A stretch of 43,142 nt of DNA from Pseudonocardia sp. GTDB taxonomy: Bacteria; Actinomycetota; Actinomycetes; Mycobacteriales; Pseudonocardiaceae. Location of the stretch: contig NZ_JAODNI010000188.1 in assembly GCF_025465255.1 (NCBI RefSeq), positions 1 to 43,142 of the forward strand, given 5' to 3'. The position numbers were made by a program, and so were the translations under genes. The notes under the pieces are model-generated. The model was given only the letters and a program-made list of their open reading frames with translations, was not told the DNA's origin and did no database searches. Position 1 is the first letter of the stretch. The number at the start of each line of letters is the position of its first letter. This document shows positions 19,661 to 27,455 of this stretch, one piece after another.

Positions 19661-20437
19661 TCAACGGCCGGTGAACCGGGCCGGCCGCTTCTCCAGGAAC
19701 GACGCGATCCCCTCGGCGTGATCCGCCGAGGCGAAGCATTCGGCCATGGTGGTCCGGGTCGCGTCGACGTGCCGGCCGAGATCCAGGCCCGCGCCGTCGA
19801 GCAGCAGCCGTTTGGTCCTGACCAGCGCGAACGGCGACGCGGTGGCGATCCTTGCGGCGAACGCGGCCGCTGCGGCCGGGAGCTCGTCCGGCTCGTGGAC
19901 ACTCGCCGCGAAGCCGAGCGAGAGCGCCTCGTCCGCATCCAGGTCGTCGCCGGTGTAGAGCAGCCTCGACGCCGCCGCGACGCCGATCTGGCGGGGCAGC
20001 AGCCACGTCCCCGCCCCGGTGTCCGAGACCAGCCCGCGATGCACGAAGTTCCACCGGAACCGCGCGCGGGAGGACACGAGCCGGACGTCCGCCTGGGTCG
20101 CGAACTCGGCGCCCATCCCGATGGCCATCCCGTCGACGGCGCAGACCACCGGTTTGGGGCAGCCCATGAGCAGCGGGACCCCGCCGCCCCCGTCCCCGTT
20201 CGCCCGCCCGCGGTCGTCCGGGTCGCGTGCGGCGAGGTCCGCCAGGTCGATGCCCGCGCAGAAGCTCCCGGGCACGCCGGTGACCAGCAGGACGACCACG
20301 TCCGGATCGTTGCCGGCCCGGGCGACGGCGGCGGTGAACTCGTCGAGCATCGCGTAGGTCATGGCGCCGCGTTTCTCGGGCCGGTCGATCGTCAGGGTCG
20401 CGACGTGGTCGCGTACCTCGTAGCGGATCTCGCGCAT
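19661..20437 (-). CDS. Crotonase/enoyl-CoA hydratase-family protein
   Basis: A 258-residue crotonase with oxyanion segment PGSFCAGIDLADLA and VDGMAIGMGAEFATQADVRLV; the first catalytic Glu is kept (GAEFA), while the second is Asn in FRWNFVHRGLVSDTGAG. The LVSDTGAGTWLLPR stretch is typical of Asp-using isomerase-like members. I chose ATG 20437 (MREIRYEVRDHV). The longer frame to 20479 would place its start directly on a TAGGAT -10 box (20478-20483, minus strand). First gene of a minus-strand pair, divergent from an ACAD; the shared promoter region carries the AACGATCGTT operator. Confidence 0.88.
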   Translation of the reverse strand: MREIRYEVRDHVATLTIDRPEKRGAMTYAMLDEFTAAVARAGNDPDVVVLLVTGVPGSFCAGIDLADLAARDPDDRGRANGDGGGGVPLLMGCPKPVVCAVDGMAIGMGAEFATQADVRLVSSRARFRWNFVHRGLVSDTGAGTWLLPRQIGVAAASRLLYTGDDLDADEALSLGFAASVHEPDELPAAAAAFAARIATASPFALVRTKRLLLDGAGLDLGRHVDATRTTMAECFASADHAEGIASFLEKRPARFTGR

Positions 20438-20484
20438 CTTCGACCTGAACCCTTCCCCTGCGGCCGGTGACGATGCCATCCTAG

Positions 20485-20500
20485 CTGAACGATCGTTTAG
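20485..20500. promoter_or_regulatory. TetR-type operator A in divergent promoter region
   Basis: CTGAACGATCGTTTAG, centred on the palindrome AACGATCGTT. It lies between the minus-strand crotonase pair (probable -10 TAGGAT at 20478-20483) and the ACAD gene, touching that gene's AGGAGG. Related sites occur at 26471 and 33257. Confidence 0.65.
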
Positions 20501-20508
20501 GAGGACTT

Positions 20509-21762
20509 GTGGATTTCGAACTCCCGGTGGAGCTGTCCCAGAAGCTCGCGGATCTCGACGCGTTCATCGAGCGCGAGATCGCGCCGCTGCAGGCTCAGGA
20601 CGACAACGAGCGCTTCTTCGACCACCGCCGGGAGTGGGCGCGGACCGATTTCGAGGCCGGCGGCACGCCCCGGCCGGAGTGGGAGGAGCTGCTCCGGGAG
20701 ATGCGCCGCCGCGCGGATGCCGCGGGGTGGCTGCGGTACGCGCTGCCCAAGGAGGTCGGCGGGCAGGACGGCACGAACTTCGACATGGCGGTCATCCGCG
20801 AGCATCTGGCGCACAAGGGCCTCGGGCTGTTCAACGACCTGCAGAACGAGTCGTCGGTGGTCGGGAACTTCCCCTTCGCGCACATGCTCCTGGCCTTCGC
20901 CACGCAGGAGCAGAAGGAGGAATACCTGGAGCCGATGCTGACCGGGAAGGCGCGGATCGGCTTCGGGCTGAGCGAGCCGGACCACGGGTCGGACGCGACG
21001 TGGATGGAGACCCGGGCGGTCCGCGACGGCGACGACTGGATCCTCAACGGTGCCAAGCGCTGGAACTCCGGGATGCACTCGGCGACGCACGACGTGGTGT
21101 TCGCCCGCACCAGCGGTGACGACGGGGCGGCGCGGGGCATCACCGCGTTCTTCGTCCCGACCGACAGCCCCGGCTTCTCGGTGGACTTCCACTGGTGGAC
21201 GCTGAACATGCCGACCGACCACGCCGAGGTCACGATCTCCGACGTGCGGGTGCCGAACTCGGCGATCTTCGGCGAGGAGGGCATGGGGCTCGCCGTCGCC
21301 CAGACCTTCGTGCACGAGAACCGCATCCGCCAGGCCGCCTCCGGGGTCGGGGCCGGGCAGTACTGCATCGACCGGGCCGTGGAGTACGCCCGGAACCGGG
21401 TGACGTTCGGGGCGCCGCTGGCGACGCGGCAGGCGATCCAGTTCCCGCTGGTGGAGCTGCACACCGAGGCGGAGATGCTGCGCGGGCTGGTCCGCAAGAC
21501 CGCCTGGGAGCTCGACCGGGTGTCGCACATGGAGATCAGCGACAAGGTCTCGATGTGCAACTACCGGGCCAACCGGTTCGTCTGCGAGGCCGCGGACCGG
21601 GCGATGCAGGTGCACGGCGGGCTGGGCTACTCCCGGCACACGCCGTTCGAGCACATCTACCGCCACCACCGCCGCTACCGGATCACCGAGGGCTCCGAGG
21701 AGATCCAGATGCGGAAGGTGGCCGGCTACCTCTTCGGCTTCGCCGGCCCGCGCAAGCGCTGA
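20509..21762 (+). CDS. Acyl-CoA dehydrogenase-family flavoprotein
   Basis: A 417-residue ACAD expected to bind FAD and act on an acyl-CoA. The N-terminal helical domain has LPKEVGGQDGTNFDMAVIRE, the middle domain GFGLSEPDHGSDATWMETRA with NGAKRWNSGMHSATHDVVFA, and the C-terminal domain RVTFGAPLATRQAIQFPLVE and QVHGGLGYSRHTPFEHIYRH. The catalytic Glu position is filled (E394 in RITEGSEEIQM). The W-rich SVDFHWWTLNMPTDHAEV is in the place of the usual substrate loop. GTG 20509 has AGGAGG 4 nt upstream. It is the first gene of the plus-strand operon and lies under operator A. Its neighbours (two APH kinases) leave open an ACAD11/LvaC-like role. Confidence 0.92.
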   Translation: MDFELPVELSQKLADLDAFIEREIAPLQAQDDNERFFDHRREWARTDFEAGGTPRPEWEELLREMRRRADAAGWLRYALPKEVGGQDGTNFDMAVIREHLAHKGLGLFNDLQNESSVVGNFPFAHMLLAFATQEQKEEYLEPMLTGKARIGFGLSEPDHGSDATWMETRAVRDGDDWILNGAKRWNSGMHSATHDVVFARTSGDDGAARGITAFFVPTDSPGFSVDFHWWTLNMPTDHAEVTISDVRVPNSAIFGEEGMGLAVAQTFVHENRIRQAASGVGAGQYCIDRAVEYARNRVTFGAPLATRQAIQFPLVELHTEAEMLRGLVRKTAWELDRVSHMEISDKVSMCNYRANRFVCEAADRAMQVHGGLGYSRHTPFEHIYRHHRRYRITEGSEEIQMRKVAGYLFGFAGPRKR

Positions 21763-22685
21763 TGCGGGACTTCAGGGAGATCGGGAAGCGGCTGTCCAAC
21801 TGGGGCCGCTGGGACGTCGACGGGGTGAAGGACGAGCGGGGCACCACGAACCTGCTCACTCCGGACCGCATCGCGGCGGCCGCCCGACTGGTGCGCGACG
21901 GGAAGATCTTCGATCTCGGCATCCCGTTCGGCAAGGGCGGTCCGCAGCCCGGCGGCGGCCGCATCAACCCCGTGCTGATGCTGTCCGAGACGGGGGAGGA
22001 CCAGGACTTCCCCGGCGCCTTCCACTACGCGGACGACTACGTGTTCATGCCGTTGCAGAGCGCGTCGCAGTGGGACGGGCTCGCGCACGTCTTCTACGAC
22101 GACCACCTCTACAACGGCTTCCCCGCCTCGTCGGTGACCCCGCACGGGACCCTGGCCAACTCGATCGAGAAGCAGGCCAAGGGGATCGCGGGCCGGGGCG
22201 TCCTGGTCGACGTCGCCCGGTACCGCGGCGTGGACTGGCTGCCCCTCGGCGAGGTCATCACCCCCGACGATCTCGACGGGGCACTGGCGGCGCAGGGCGT
22301 CGAGCTGGCCGGCGGGGACATCCTCGCGGTCCGGACGGGCTGGCGCCGGAAGTTCTTGAACGACAACGACCCCGCGGGCTTCATGGCGGGCGAGCCGGGC
22401 CTCGGGATCGACTGCTGCGAGTGGCTGCACTCCCACGACGTGGCGGCGGTCTGCTCGGACAACTGGGCGATCGAGGTGCTGCCCGGCGAGATCGAGGGCG
22501 AGCGGATGCCCGTGCACATGGTGCTCATCCGGGACATGGGGATGACGCTCGGCGAGATCCTGGACTTCGAGGAGCTCGCCGCGGACTGCGCGGCGGACGG
22601 CCGGTACGACTTCTTCCTCACCGCGCCGCCCATCAAGTTCCGCCGTGCCCTGGGCTCGCCGATCAACCCGCTGGCCATCAAGTGA
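21762..22685 (+). CDS. Cyclase-family (kynurenine formamidase-like) hydrolase
   Basis: A 307-residue member of the metal-dependent cyclase family (PF04199), which hydrolyses formamides, cyclic esters or related bonds. The usual HxGTHxDxxxH metal motif appears as SQWDGLAHVFYDDHLYNG: the D and H are kept but GTH is replaced by W. Later blocks are VLVDVARYRG, GDILAVRTGW, the CSDNWAIEVLP segment and MPVHMVLIRDMGMTLGEILDFEELA. This is the long actinobacterial type, not the short KynB. The ATG overlaps the ACAD stop (TGATG), so the two are coupled. In this context it may open a ring or hydrolyse an ester ahead of CoA activation; the substrate is unknown. Confidence 0.85.
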   Translation: MRDFREIGKRLSNWGRWDVDGVKDERGTTNLLTPDRIAAAARLVRDGKIFDLGIPFGKGGPQPGGGRINPVLMLSETGEDQDFPGAFHYADDYVFMPLQSASQWDGLAHVFYDDHLYNGFPASSVTPHGTLANSIEKQAKGIAGRGVLVDVARYRGVDWLPLGEVITPDDLDGALAAQGVELAGGDILAVRTGWRRKFLNDNDPAGFMAGEPGLGIDCCEWLHSHDVAAVCSDNWAIEVLPGEIEGERMPVHMVLIRDMGMTLGEILDFEELAADCAADGRYDFFLTAPPIKFRRALGSPINPLAIK

Positions 22686-22715
22686 GCCGTGAGGGGAGGC
22701 GCGGGGCCGCCTCGG

Positions 22716-22744
22716 TACCCTTGCCGTTCTCCGTGGTCACGGAG
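22716..22744 (+). promoter_or_regulatory. Promoter and palindromic operator of the first TetR gene
   Basis: TACCCT (22716-22721) is a possible -10 box; the palindrome CTCCGTG-GT-CACGGAG (22729-22744) would lie on the transcription start. This sequence is unlike the AACGATCGTT sites, so this TetR probably has its own target. Confidence 0.5.
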
Positions 22745-22769
22745 GATGCAAGCAGGAGGAGGTGGCCGC

Positions 22770-23426
22770 GTGGCGGATCTCGCAAGATCGGAGCCGGCCG
22801 GCCCGGCGGCTCCGCGCGGCCGCAAACACGCCGGCCGGCCGGCGGACGCCCCTCCGGGCGATGCGGCGATCATCGAGGCGTCGATCGAGGTGATGGCCGC
22901 GCACGGCTACCACGGCACCTCGGTGCGGGACATCGCGCTGCGCGCGGGCCTGAGCCCGGCCGCGCTGTACCACCATTTCCCGTCGAAGCAGGCCGTCCTC
23001 GCGACGATCATGGAGCGCGGGATCGAGGCGCTGCTGGCCCGCACCTCGGCGGCGCTGGGCGCGGCGGGCGACGACCCGGCGGACCGCCTGCGCGCTCTCG
23101 TCGAGGTGCAGGTGCTGTTCCACCTGGAGGACCAGCGCGGAACCCTGCTCGGGACGAGCGAGCTCCGCGCGCTGGAGGAGCCGGTGCGCACCCCGCACCT
23201 GGCCAAGCGGCATGCGCAGCAACGGTTCTTCGACACCGTGGTCCGCGAGGGCGTCGAGCAGGGTGTCTTCCGCACCCCGCTGCCGGACGAGGCCGCCCGG
23301 GCGATCGTCGTGATGTGCACCGGCGTGGCCGGCTGGTTCTCCGACAAGGGCCCGGTCGGGCGACCGGAGATGGTCGAGCGGTACCAGCGGCTGGCGCTGG
23401 ACATGGTGGGCGCGCGCGACTCCTGA
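22770..23426 (+). CDS. TetR-family transcriptional regulator
   Basis: A 218-residue TetR repressor. After a Pro/Ala-rich, basic lead (RGRKHAGRPADAPPG) the HTH reads IIEASIEVMAAHGYHGTSVRDIALRAGLSPAALYHHFPSKQ, the standard TetR signature. The C-terminal half is a helical ligand-binding domain resembling the KstR2 group. GTG 22770 has GGAGGAGG 7 nt upstream. It lies inside the catabolic operon between the cyclase and the kinase. The palindrome at 22729-22744 suggests autoregulation. The ligand is probably a CoA ester of the pathway, judged only from context. Confidence 0.9.
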   Translation: MADLARSEPAGPAAPRGRKHAGRPADAPPGDAAIIEASIEVMAAHGYHGTSVRDIALRAGLSPAALYHHFPSKQAVLATIMERGIEALLARTSAALGAAGDDPADRLRALVEVQVLFHLEDQRGTLLGTSELRALEEPVRTPHLAKRHAQQRFFDTVVREGVEQGVFRTPLPDEAARAIVVMCTGVAGWFSDKGPVGRPEMVERYQRLALDMVGARDS

Positions 23427-23457
23427 CCGTCGCGTCTGCGGGCGGCGGGAGGGTGTC

Positions 23458-24849
23458 ATGACCGCATCGGCGACGGTCCACGAACGCGCGGACGCCGGTG
23501 ATCCGGCGGTCCTGGCCGGGCTGCTGGCCCGGCGTCTGCGCACGGTGCTCGACGGCGGGGTGTCCGTCGCGAACCTGCGCCGGCTCACCGGCGGTGCGAG
23601 CCGGGAGACCTGGGCCTTCGAGGCGGTACCGGCGACCGGTGCGCCGCGGCGGCTGGTGCTCCGGCGGGACCCGCCCGGCACGGGGCGTCCGGAGGGTATG
23701 GCCCGCGAGGCGGCGGCAATCGCGGCGGCGGAGCGTGCCGGCGTGCCAGTGCCCCATCTCGTCGACCACGGGGTGGACCCGGCGGTCGTCGGGGCGCCGT
23801 ACCTGATGACCGAGCACGTCGACGGCGAGACCATCGCGCGGCGCCTGCTGCGCGAGTCGCGGTTCGCGCGGGCCCGCGAGAGCATGGCCGCGGACCTGGG
23901 CCGGACGGTCGCGCGGATCCACTCGATACCGGTCGCCACCGTCCCCGGTGCCGAGGCCTACGACCCCGTCGAGCATCTGCGGCAGACCTACGACGCGCTC
24001 GGCGAGCCCCTGCCCTCGATCGAGATCGCGCTGGCGTGGCTGCAGCGCAACCGTCCCGAGCCGGTCGCGGAGACGGTCGTGCACGGGGACTTCCGCAACG
24101 GCAACCTGATCATCGCGCCCGAGGGCCTCGCGGCCGTGCTGGACTGGGAGGTCGTGCACCGCGGGGACCCGCGGGAGGATCTCGGCTGGCTGTGCGTGAA
24201 GTGCTGGCGCTTCGGTGCGGCACCCGCGGTGGGTGGCTTCGGCACCGTCGACGACCTGCTCGACGGGTACGCCGAGGTCGCCGGGTGGCGGCCGGATCCC
24301 GAGGCCGTGCGCTGGTGGCAGGTCTACGGCACCGCCCGCTGGGCCGTCGGCTGCCGCGGCATGGCCGAGCGGCACCTGTCCGGGGAGACGCCGTCCGTGG
24401 AGCTCGTCGCGATCGGCCGCCGGGTCTGCGAGCAGGAGCACGACCTCTTCCTGGCCCTGGGCATACCGGCGGAGGCTCCGGTGCTCGCCGAGGCGCCGCG
24501 CTCGGACCTGCACGGCCTCCCGGCCAGCCGGGACCTGCTCGCGGCGGTCGCGATGTTCCTCCGCGAGGACGTCATGCCCGGGACGGAGGGGCGGCTCCGG
24601 TTCAACGCGCGGGTCGCGGCCAACGTGGTCGACGGCGTCGAGCGGGAGCTGGCGTTCGGCGCGGACCAGGATCGGCGGCACCGCGAGCGGCTGGCCCGGT
24701 TCGGGCAGGCGGACCAGCGGGCGCTCGCGGACGCGATCCGCTCCGGGGTGCTCGCGCCCGACGACCCGGACCTGCTCGCCGCGGTCCGCGCCGCGATCAC
24801 CGACCGGCTCGCCGTGGCGAACCCGAAGTACCTGACCCACCCGGGCTGA
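23458..24849 (+). CDS. APH-type kinase fused to a DUF6285-like domain
   Basis: A 463-residue two-domain protein. Residues 1 to about 340 are an aminoglycoside-phosphotransferase-like kinase with the catalytic loop VVHGDFRNGN (H209) and the metal-binding DWE (D229). It is of the type fused to or found beside acyl-CoA dehydrogenases (ACAD10/11), not a drug-resistance type. From about residue 350 (HGLPASRDLLAAVAMFLRED) to the end a helical DUF6285-like domain follows (TEGRLRFNARVAANVVDGVE, DRLAVANPKYL), usually encoded by a separate small gene beside such kinases. A role in phosphorylating a hydroxyacyl-CoA is inferred from the Pseudomonas LvaA/LvaB pair. ATG 23458 has GGGAGGG upstream. The ligase gene follows after 58 nt. 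Confidence 0.85.
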   Translation: MTASATVHERADAGDPAVLAGLLARRLRTVLDGGVSVANLRRLTGGASRETWAFEAVPATGAPRRLVLRRDPPGTGRPEGMAREAAAIAAAERAGVPVPHLVDHGVDPAVVGAPYLMTEHVDGETIARRLLRESRFARARESMAADLGRTVARIHSIPVATVPGAEAYDPVEHLRQTYDALGEPLPSIEIALAWLQRNRPEPVAETVVHGDFRNGNLIIAPEGLAAVLDWEVVHRGDPREDLGWLCVKCWRFGAAPAVGGFGTVDDLLDGYAEVAGWRPDPEAVRWWQVYGTARWAVGCRGMAERHLSGETPSVELVAIGRRVCEQEHDLFLALGIPAEAPVLAEAPRSDLHGLPASRDLLAAVAMFLREDVMPGTEGRLRFNARVAANVVDGVERELAFGADQDRRHRERLARFGQADQRALADAIRSGVLAPDDPDLLAAVRAAITDRLAVANPKYLTHPG

Positions 24850-24907
24850 TCGCCCGGATCCGAAGGCCGGGCCGCCGACGAGGGAGTCGGCGGAGAGGGG
24901 AACTTCC

Positions 24908-26461
24908 GTGAGGATCAGTGATGTCCTGGAGTTCGGCGCCGCCCGTGTCCCGGACGCGATCGCGCTCCGGTTCGAGGGGGAGAGCTGGACCTACGCGCAG
25001 CTCGACGACCAGGTCCGGCGCCTCGCGCGCGGGCTGGCGGACCACGCGGGCCCCGGGGACCGGGTGGCGATGCTGACCGAGAACAACCCCGAGTACGTGC
25101 TGGCCTACTACGGCGTCCCGCTCGCCGGGATGGCGCTCGTGTTCGTCAACTACCGGCTCACCCCGCGCGAGGTGGAGCTCAACCTGAGCGACTCCACGCC
25201 GTCGGTACTGATCACCGAGATGAAGTACCTGGAGACGGCGCGGACGGCGATGGCGACCGTCCCCTCGATCACCACGCTGATCGTGATCGACGGCGAACCC
25301 GAAGGGGCCCTGCCGTTCCACCGCCTGCTCGACGGGCTCCCACCGGGCCGGCCCGAGCTGCCCGAGGAGACCGTGCCCGCGTGGCTGATCTACACGTCCG
25401 GCACCACCGGGCGGGCCAAGGGCGCGGTGCTGACCCACCGCAACGTCACGGCGGCGGTGCTCAACTCCGCGGTCAGCTGGGAGCACGACGACGAGCCCGG
25501 CGTGTCGCTGCAGCCCTGGCCGCTGTGCCACATCGCGGGCTACGGCGTGCTGGTCGCGCACCTGCTGGGGGACACCGTCGTCGTGCTCCGCCGCTACGAC
25601 CCGGAGGGCTTCCTCGCCGCGGTCCAGGAGACGCGCGCGACGAGCACGTCCGTCGCGCCGACGATGCTCGCGATGCTGCTGCGGCACCCGTCCTTCCCGG
25701 ACTACGACACGTCGTCGATCACGCGGATCGGCTACGGCTCCGCATCGATGCCCGCGGCGGTGCTCCGGGAGGCGATGGCGGCGTTCCCGAAGGCGAGGTT
25801 CCAGACCGGGTTCGGCATGACCGAGCTGGCGGGCAACGTCCTGGTGCACGGCTCCGCGGACCATGTGGCCGCCGCGGAGGGCCGGACCGAGCTGCTGACG
25901 TCCGTCGGCAAGCCGATGTTCCTCTCGGCGGTGCGCGTGGTGAACGAGCGGGACGAGGACACCGCGCCGGACGAGGTCGGCGAGCTGGTGATCCGCGGGG
26001 ACCAGGTCTGCGCCGGCTACTGGAACCGCCCGGAGGCCACCGCCGAGGCGTTCCGCGGCGGCTGGTTCCACAGCGGCGACCTGGCCAGGCGGGACGTCGA
26101 GGGCTACGTCTCGGTCGTCGACCGCAAGAAGGACATGATCCTGACCGGCGGGGAGAACGTGTACTCGCGCGAGGTCGAGGAGATCCTGCACCAGCATCCG
26201 GCGGTGGCCGCGGCGGCGGTCGTCGGCGCGCCGGACGAGGTGTGGGGCGAGATCGTCGTCGCCGTCATCGAGCCGCGCGCGGGCCGGGAGCCGACGGCCG
26301 AGGACATCCGCGAGTTCTGCACGGACCGCCTGGCGGGCTACAAGCGCCCGCGGAAGGTCCTGCTGGTGCCCGAGCTGCCGCGCAACACCGTCGGGAAGGT
26401 GCTCAAGCGCGAGCTCCGCACGCTCGTGGCGGGCGTTGACAAGGCCCCGACGCCCTCCTAG
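24908..26461 (+). CDS. AMP-forming acyl-CoA ligase
   Basis: Activates a carboxylic acid to its CoA thioester via an acyl-adenylate. The 517-residue ANL enzyme has the P-loop-like YTSGTTGRAKGAVLTHRN (about residues 162-179), the adenylate motif FQTGFGMTELAGN, the hinge DRKKDMILTGGENVYSREVE and the catalytic Lys of the C-terminal subdomain in NTVGKVLKREL. GTG 24908 is preceded by GGAGAGGGGAA. The end of the gene contains the TTGACA of the next promoter. Substrate class cannot be read; medium-chain or modified fatty acids are plausible. Confidence 0.93.
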   Translation: MRISDVLEFGAARVPDAIALRFEGESWTYAQLDDQVRRLARGLADHAGPGDRVAMLTENNPEYVLAYYGVPLAGMALVFVNYRLTPREVELNLSDSTPSVLITEMKYLETARTAMATVPSITTLIVIDGEPEGALPFHRLLDGLPPGRPELPEETVPAWLIYTSGTTGRAKGAVLTHRNVTAAVLNSAVSWEHDDEPGVSLQPWPLCHIAGYGVLVAHLLGDTVVVLRRYDPEGFLAAVQETRATSTSVAPTMLAMLLRHPSFPDYDTSSITRIGYGSASMPAAVLREAMAAFPKARFQTGFGMTELAGNVLVHGSADHVAAAEGRTELLTSVGKPMFLSAVRVVNERDEDTAPDEVGELVIRGDQVCAGYWNRPEATAEAFRGGWFHSGDLARRDVEGYVSVVDRKKDMILTGGENVYSREVEEILHQHPAVAAAAVVGAPDEVWGEIVVAVIEPRAGREPTAEDIREFCTDRLAGYKRPRKVLLVPELPRNTVGKVLKRELRTLVAGVDKAPTPS

Positions 26462-26486
26462 CGTCGGATACTTAACGATCGTTCAG
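26436..26486 (+). promoter_or_regulatory. SMP-30 operon promoter with TetR-type operator B
   Basis: TTGACA (26436-26441), 17 nt, TAGCGT (26459-26464): a near-consensus sigma-A promoter whose -35 lies inside the end of the ligase gene. The operator CTTAACGATCGTTCAG (26471-26486) covers the expected transcription start, a classic repressor position. Confidence 0.72.
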
Positions 26487-26501
26487 CACTGGAGGGCGTC
26501 G

Positions 26502-27446
26502 ATGGTCCGTATTGATCAGCTCGAGCTGCGCGAGGTCGCGTCGGGACTGGAGTTCCCGGAGGGCCCGATCGCGATGCGGGACGGCTCGGTCGTCCTCGTG
26601 GAGATCAAGCGGCAGACGCTCTCCCGGGTCCACCCGGACGGCGAGATCGCGGTCATCGCCGAGCTGGGCGGTGGCCCCAACGGCGCCGCCGTCGGCCCGG
26701 ACGGCGCGTTCTACGTCTGCAACAACGGCGGCTTCGAGTGGCACGACCGGGACGGGATCACCGCGCCGGGCCACCAGCCCGTGGACTACATCGGCGGCCG
26801 GATCCAGCGGGTGACCCCGGACGGGCAGGTGACGGAGCTCTACACCGAGGTCGACGGGCTCCCGCTGAACGGCCCCAACGACATCGTCTTCGACGCGGAA
26901 GGCGGCTTCTGGTTCACCGATCTCGGCAAGAACCGCGGGCGGGACATGGACGTCGGCCGGCTCTGCTACGCGCTGCCCGACGGCTCGTCGATCACCGAGG
27001 TCGTGCACCCGCTGACCACGCCCAACGGCGTAGGGCTGTCCCCGGACGGCTCGCGGATCTACGTCGCCGAGACCGGCCCCGGCCGGGTCTGGGCCTGGGA
27101 CGTCGACGGGCCGGGCCGCGTCTCCCCGCCCGGCGAGCCACCGCGCGGCCCCGGCGGCGCGCTGCTGCTGCACGGCTTCGCGGGCTACCAGCTGCTGGAC
27201 TCCCTGGCCGTCGACGGCGCGGGCAACGTCTGCGTCGCCACGTTGATCACCGGGGCCGTCAGCATCCTCGCCGACGACGGCACCCTGCTCCGGCAGATCG
27301 CGGTGCCCGAGCCGGACCCGTACGTCACCAACATCTGCTTCGCGGGCGCGGACTCCCGCACGGCGTTCATCACCTCGTCCGGGCTGGGGAAGCTCTACAC
27401 GCTCGAGTGGCCCTACCCCGGCCTCGACCTCGCGTTCTCGGCCTGA
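26502..27446 (+). CDS. SMP-30/gluconolactonase-like beta-propeller protein
   Basis: A 314-residue six-bladed propeller of the SMP-30/LRE family, whose members hydrolyse lactones with a bound divalent metal. Visible are the metal-binding Glu near the start (GLEFPEGPIA), NGAAVGPDGAFYVCNNGG, LNGPNDIVFDAEGGFWFTD (Asn ligand) and TTPNGVGLSPDGSRIYVAET (Asn/Asp ligands). No signal peptide, so it acts in the cytosol. ATG 26502 is chosen since GGAGGG lies 5 nt upstream; the frame from 26436 would begin inside the promoter. It opens the second catabolic operon, with an acyl-CoA ligase 9 nt downstream. A lactone as pathway entry is a reasonable guess. Confidence 0.88.
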   Translation: MVRIDQLELREVASGLEFPEGPIAMRDGSVVLVEIKRQTLSRVHPDGEIAVIAELGGGPNGAAVGPDGAFYVCNNGGFEWHDRDGITAPGHQPVDYIGGRIQRVTPDGQVTELYTEVDGLPLNGPNDIVFDAEGGFWFTDLGKNRGRDMDVGRLCYALPDGSSITEVVHPLTTPNGVGLSPDGSRIYVAETGPGRVWAWDVDGPGRVSPPGEPPRGPGGALLLHGFAGYQLLDSLAVDGAGNVCVATLITGAVSILADDGTLLRQIAVPEPDPYVTNICFAGADSRTAFITSSGLGKLYTLEWPYPGLDLAFSA

Positions 27447-27455
27447 GGAGGCGGC

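Noticed and set aside
20438..20479. N-terminal extension of the second crotonase to 20479
   Set aside because: That ATG overlaps a TAGGAT -10 box and the extra residues have no homology; 20437 fits the family start.
23458..24849. Aminoglycoside resistance gene
   Set aside because: The APH fold is of the ACAD10/11-associated kind, carries a DUF6285-like domain and lies in an acyl-CoA locus.
26436..26501. N-terminal extension of the SMP-30 gene to an ATG-like start at 26436
   Set aside because: The extension is made of the -35/-10 promoter and operator; homology and SD point to 26502.
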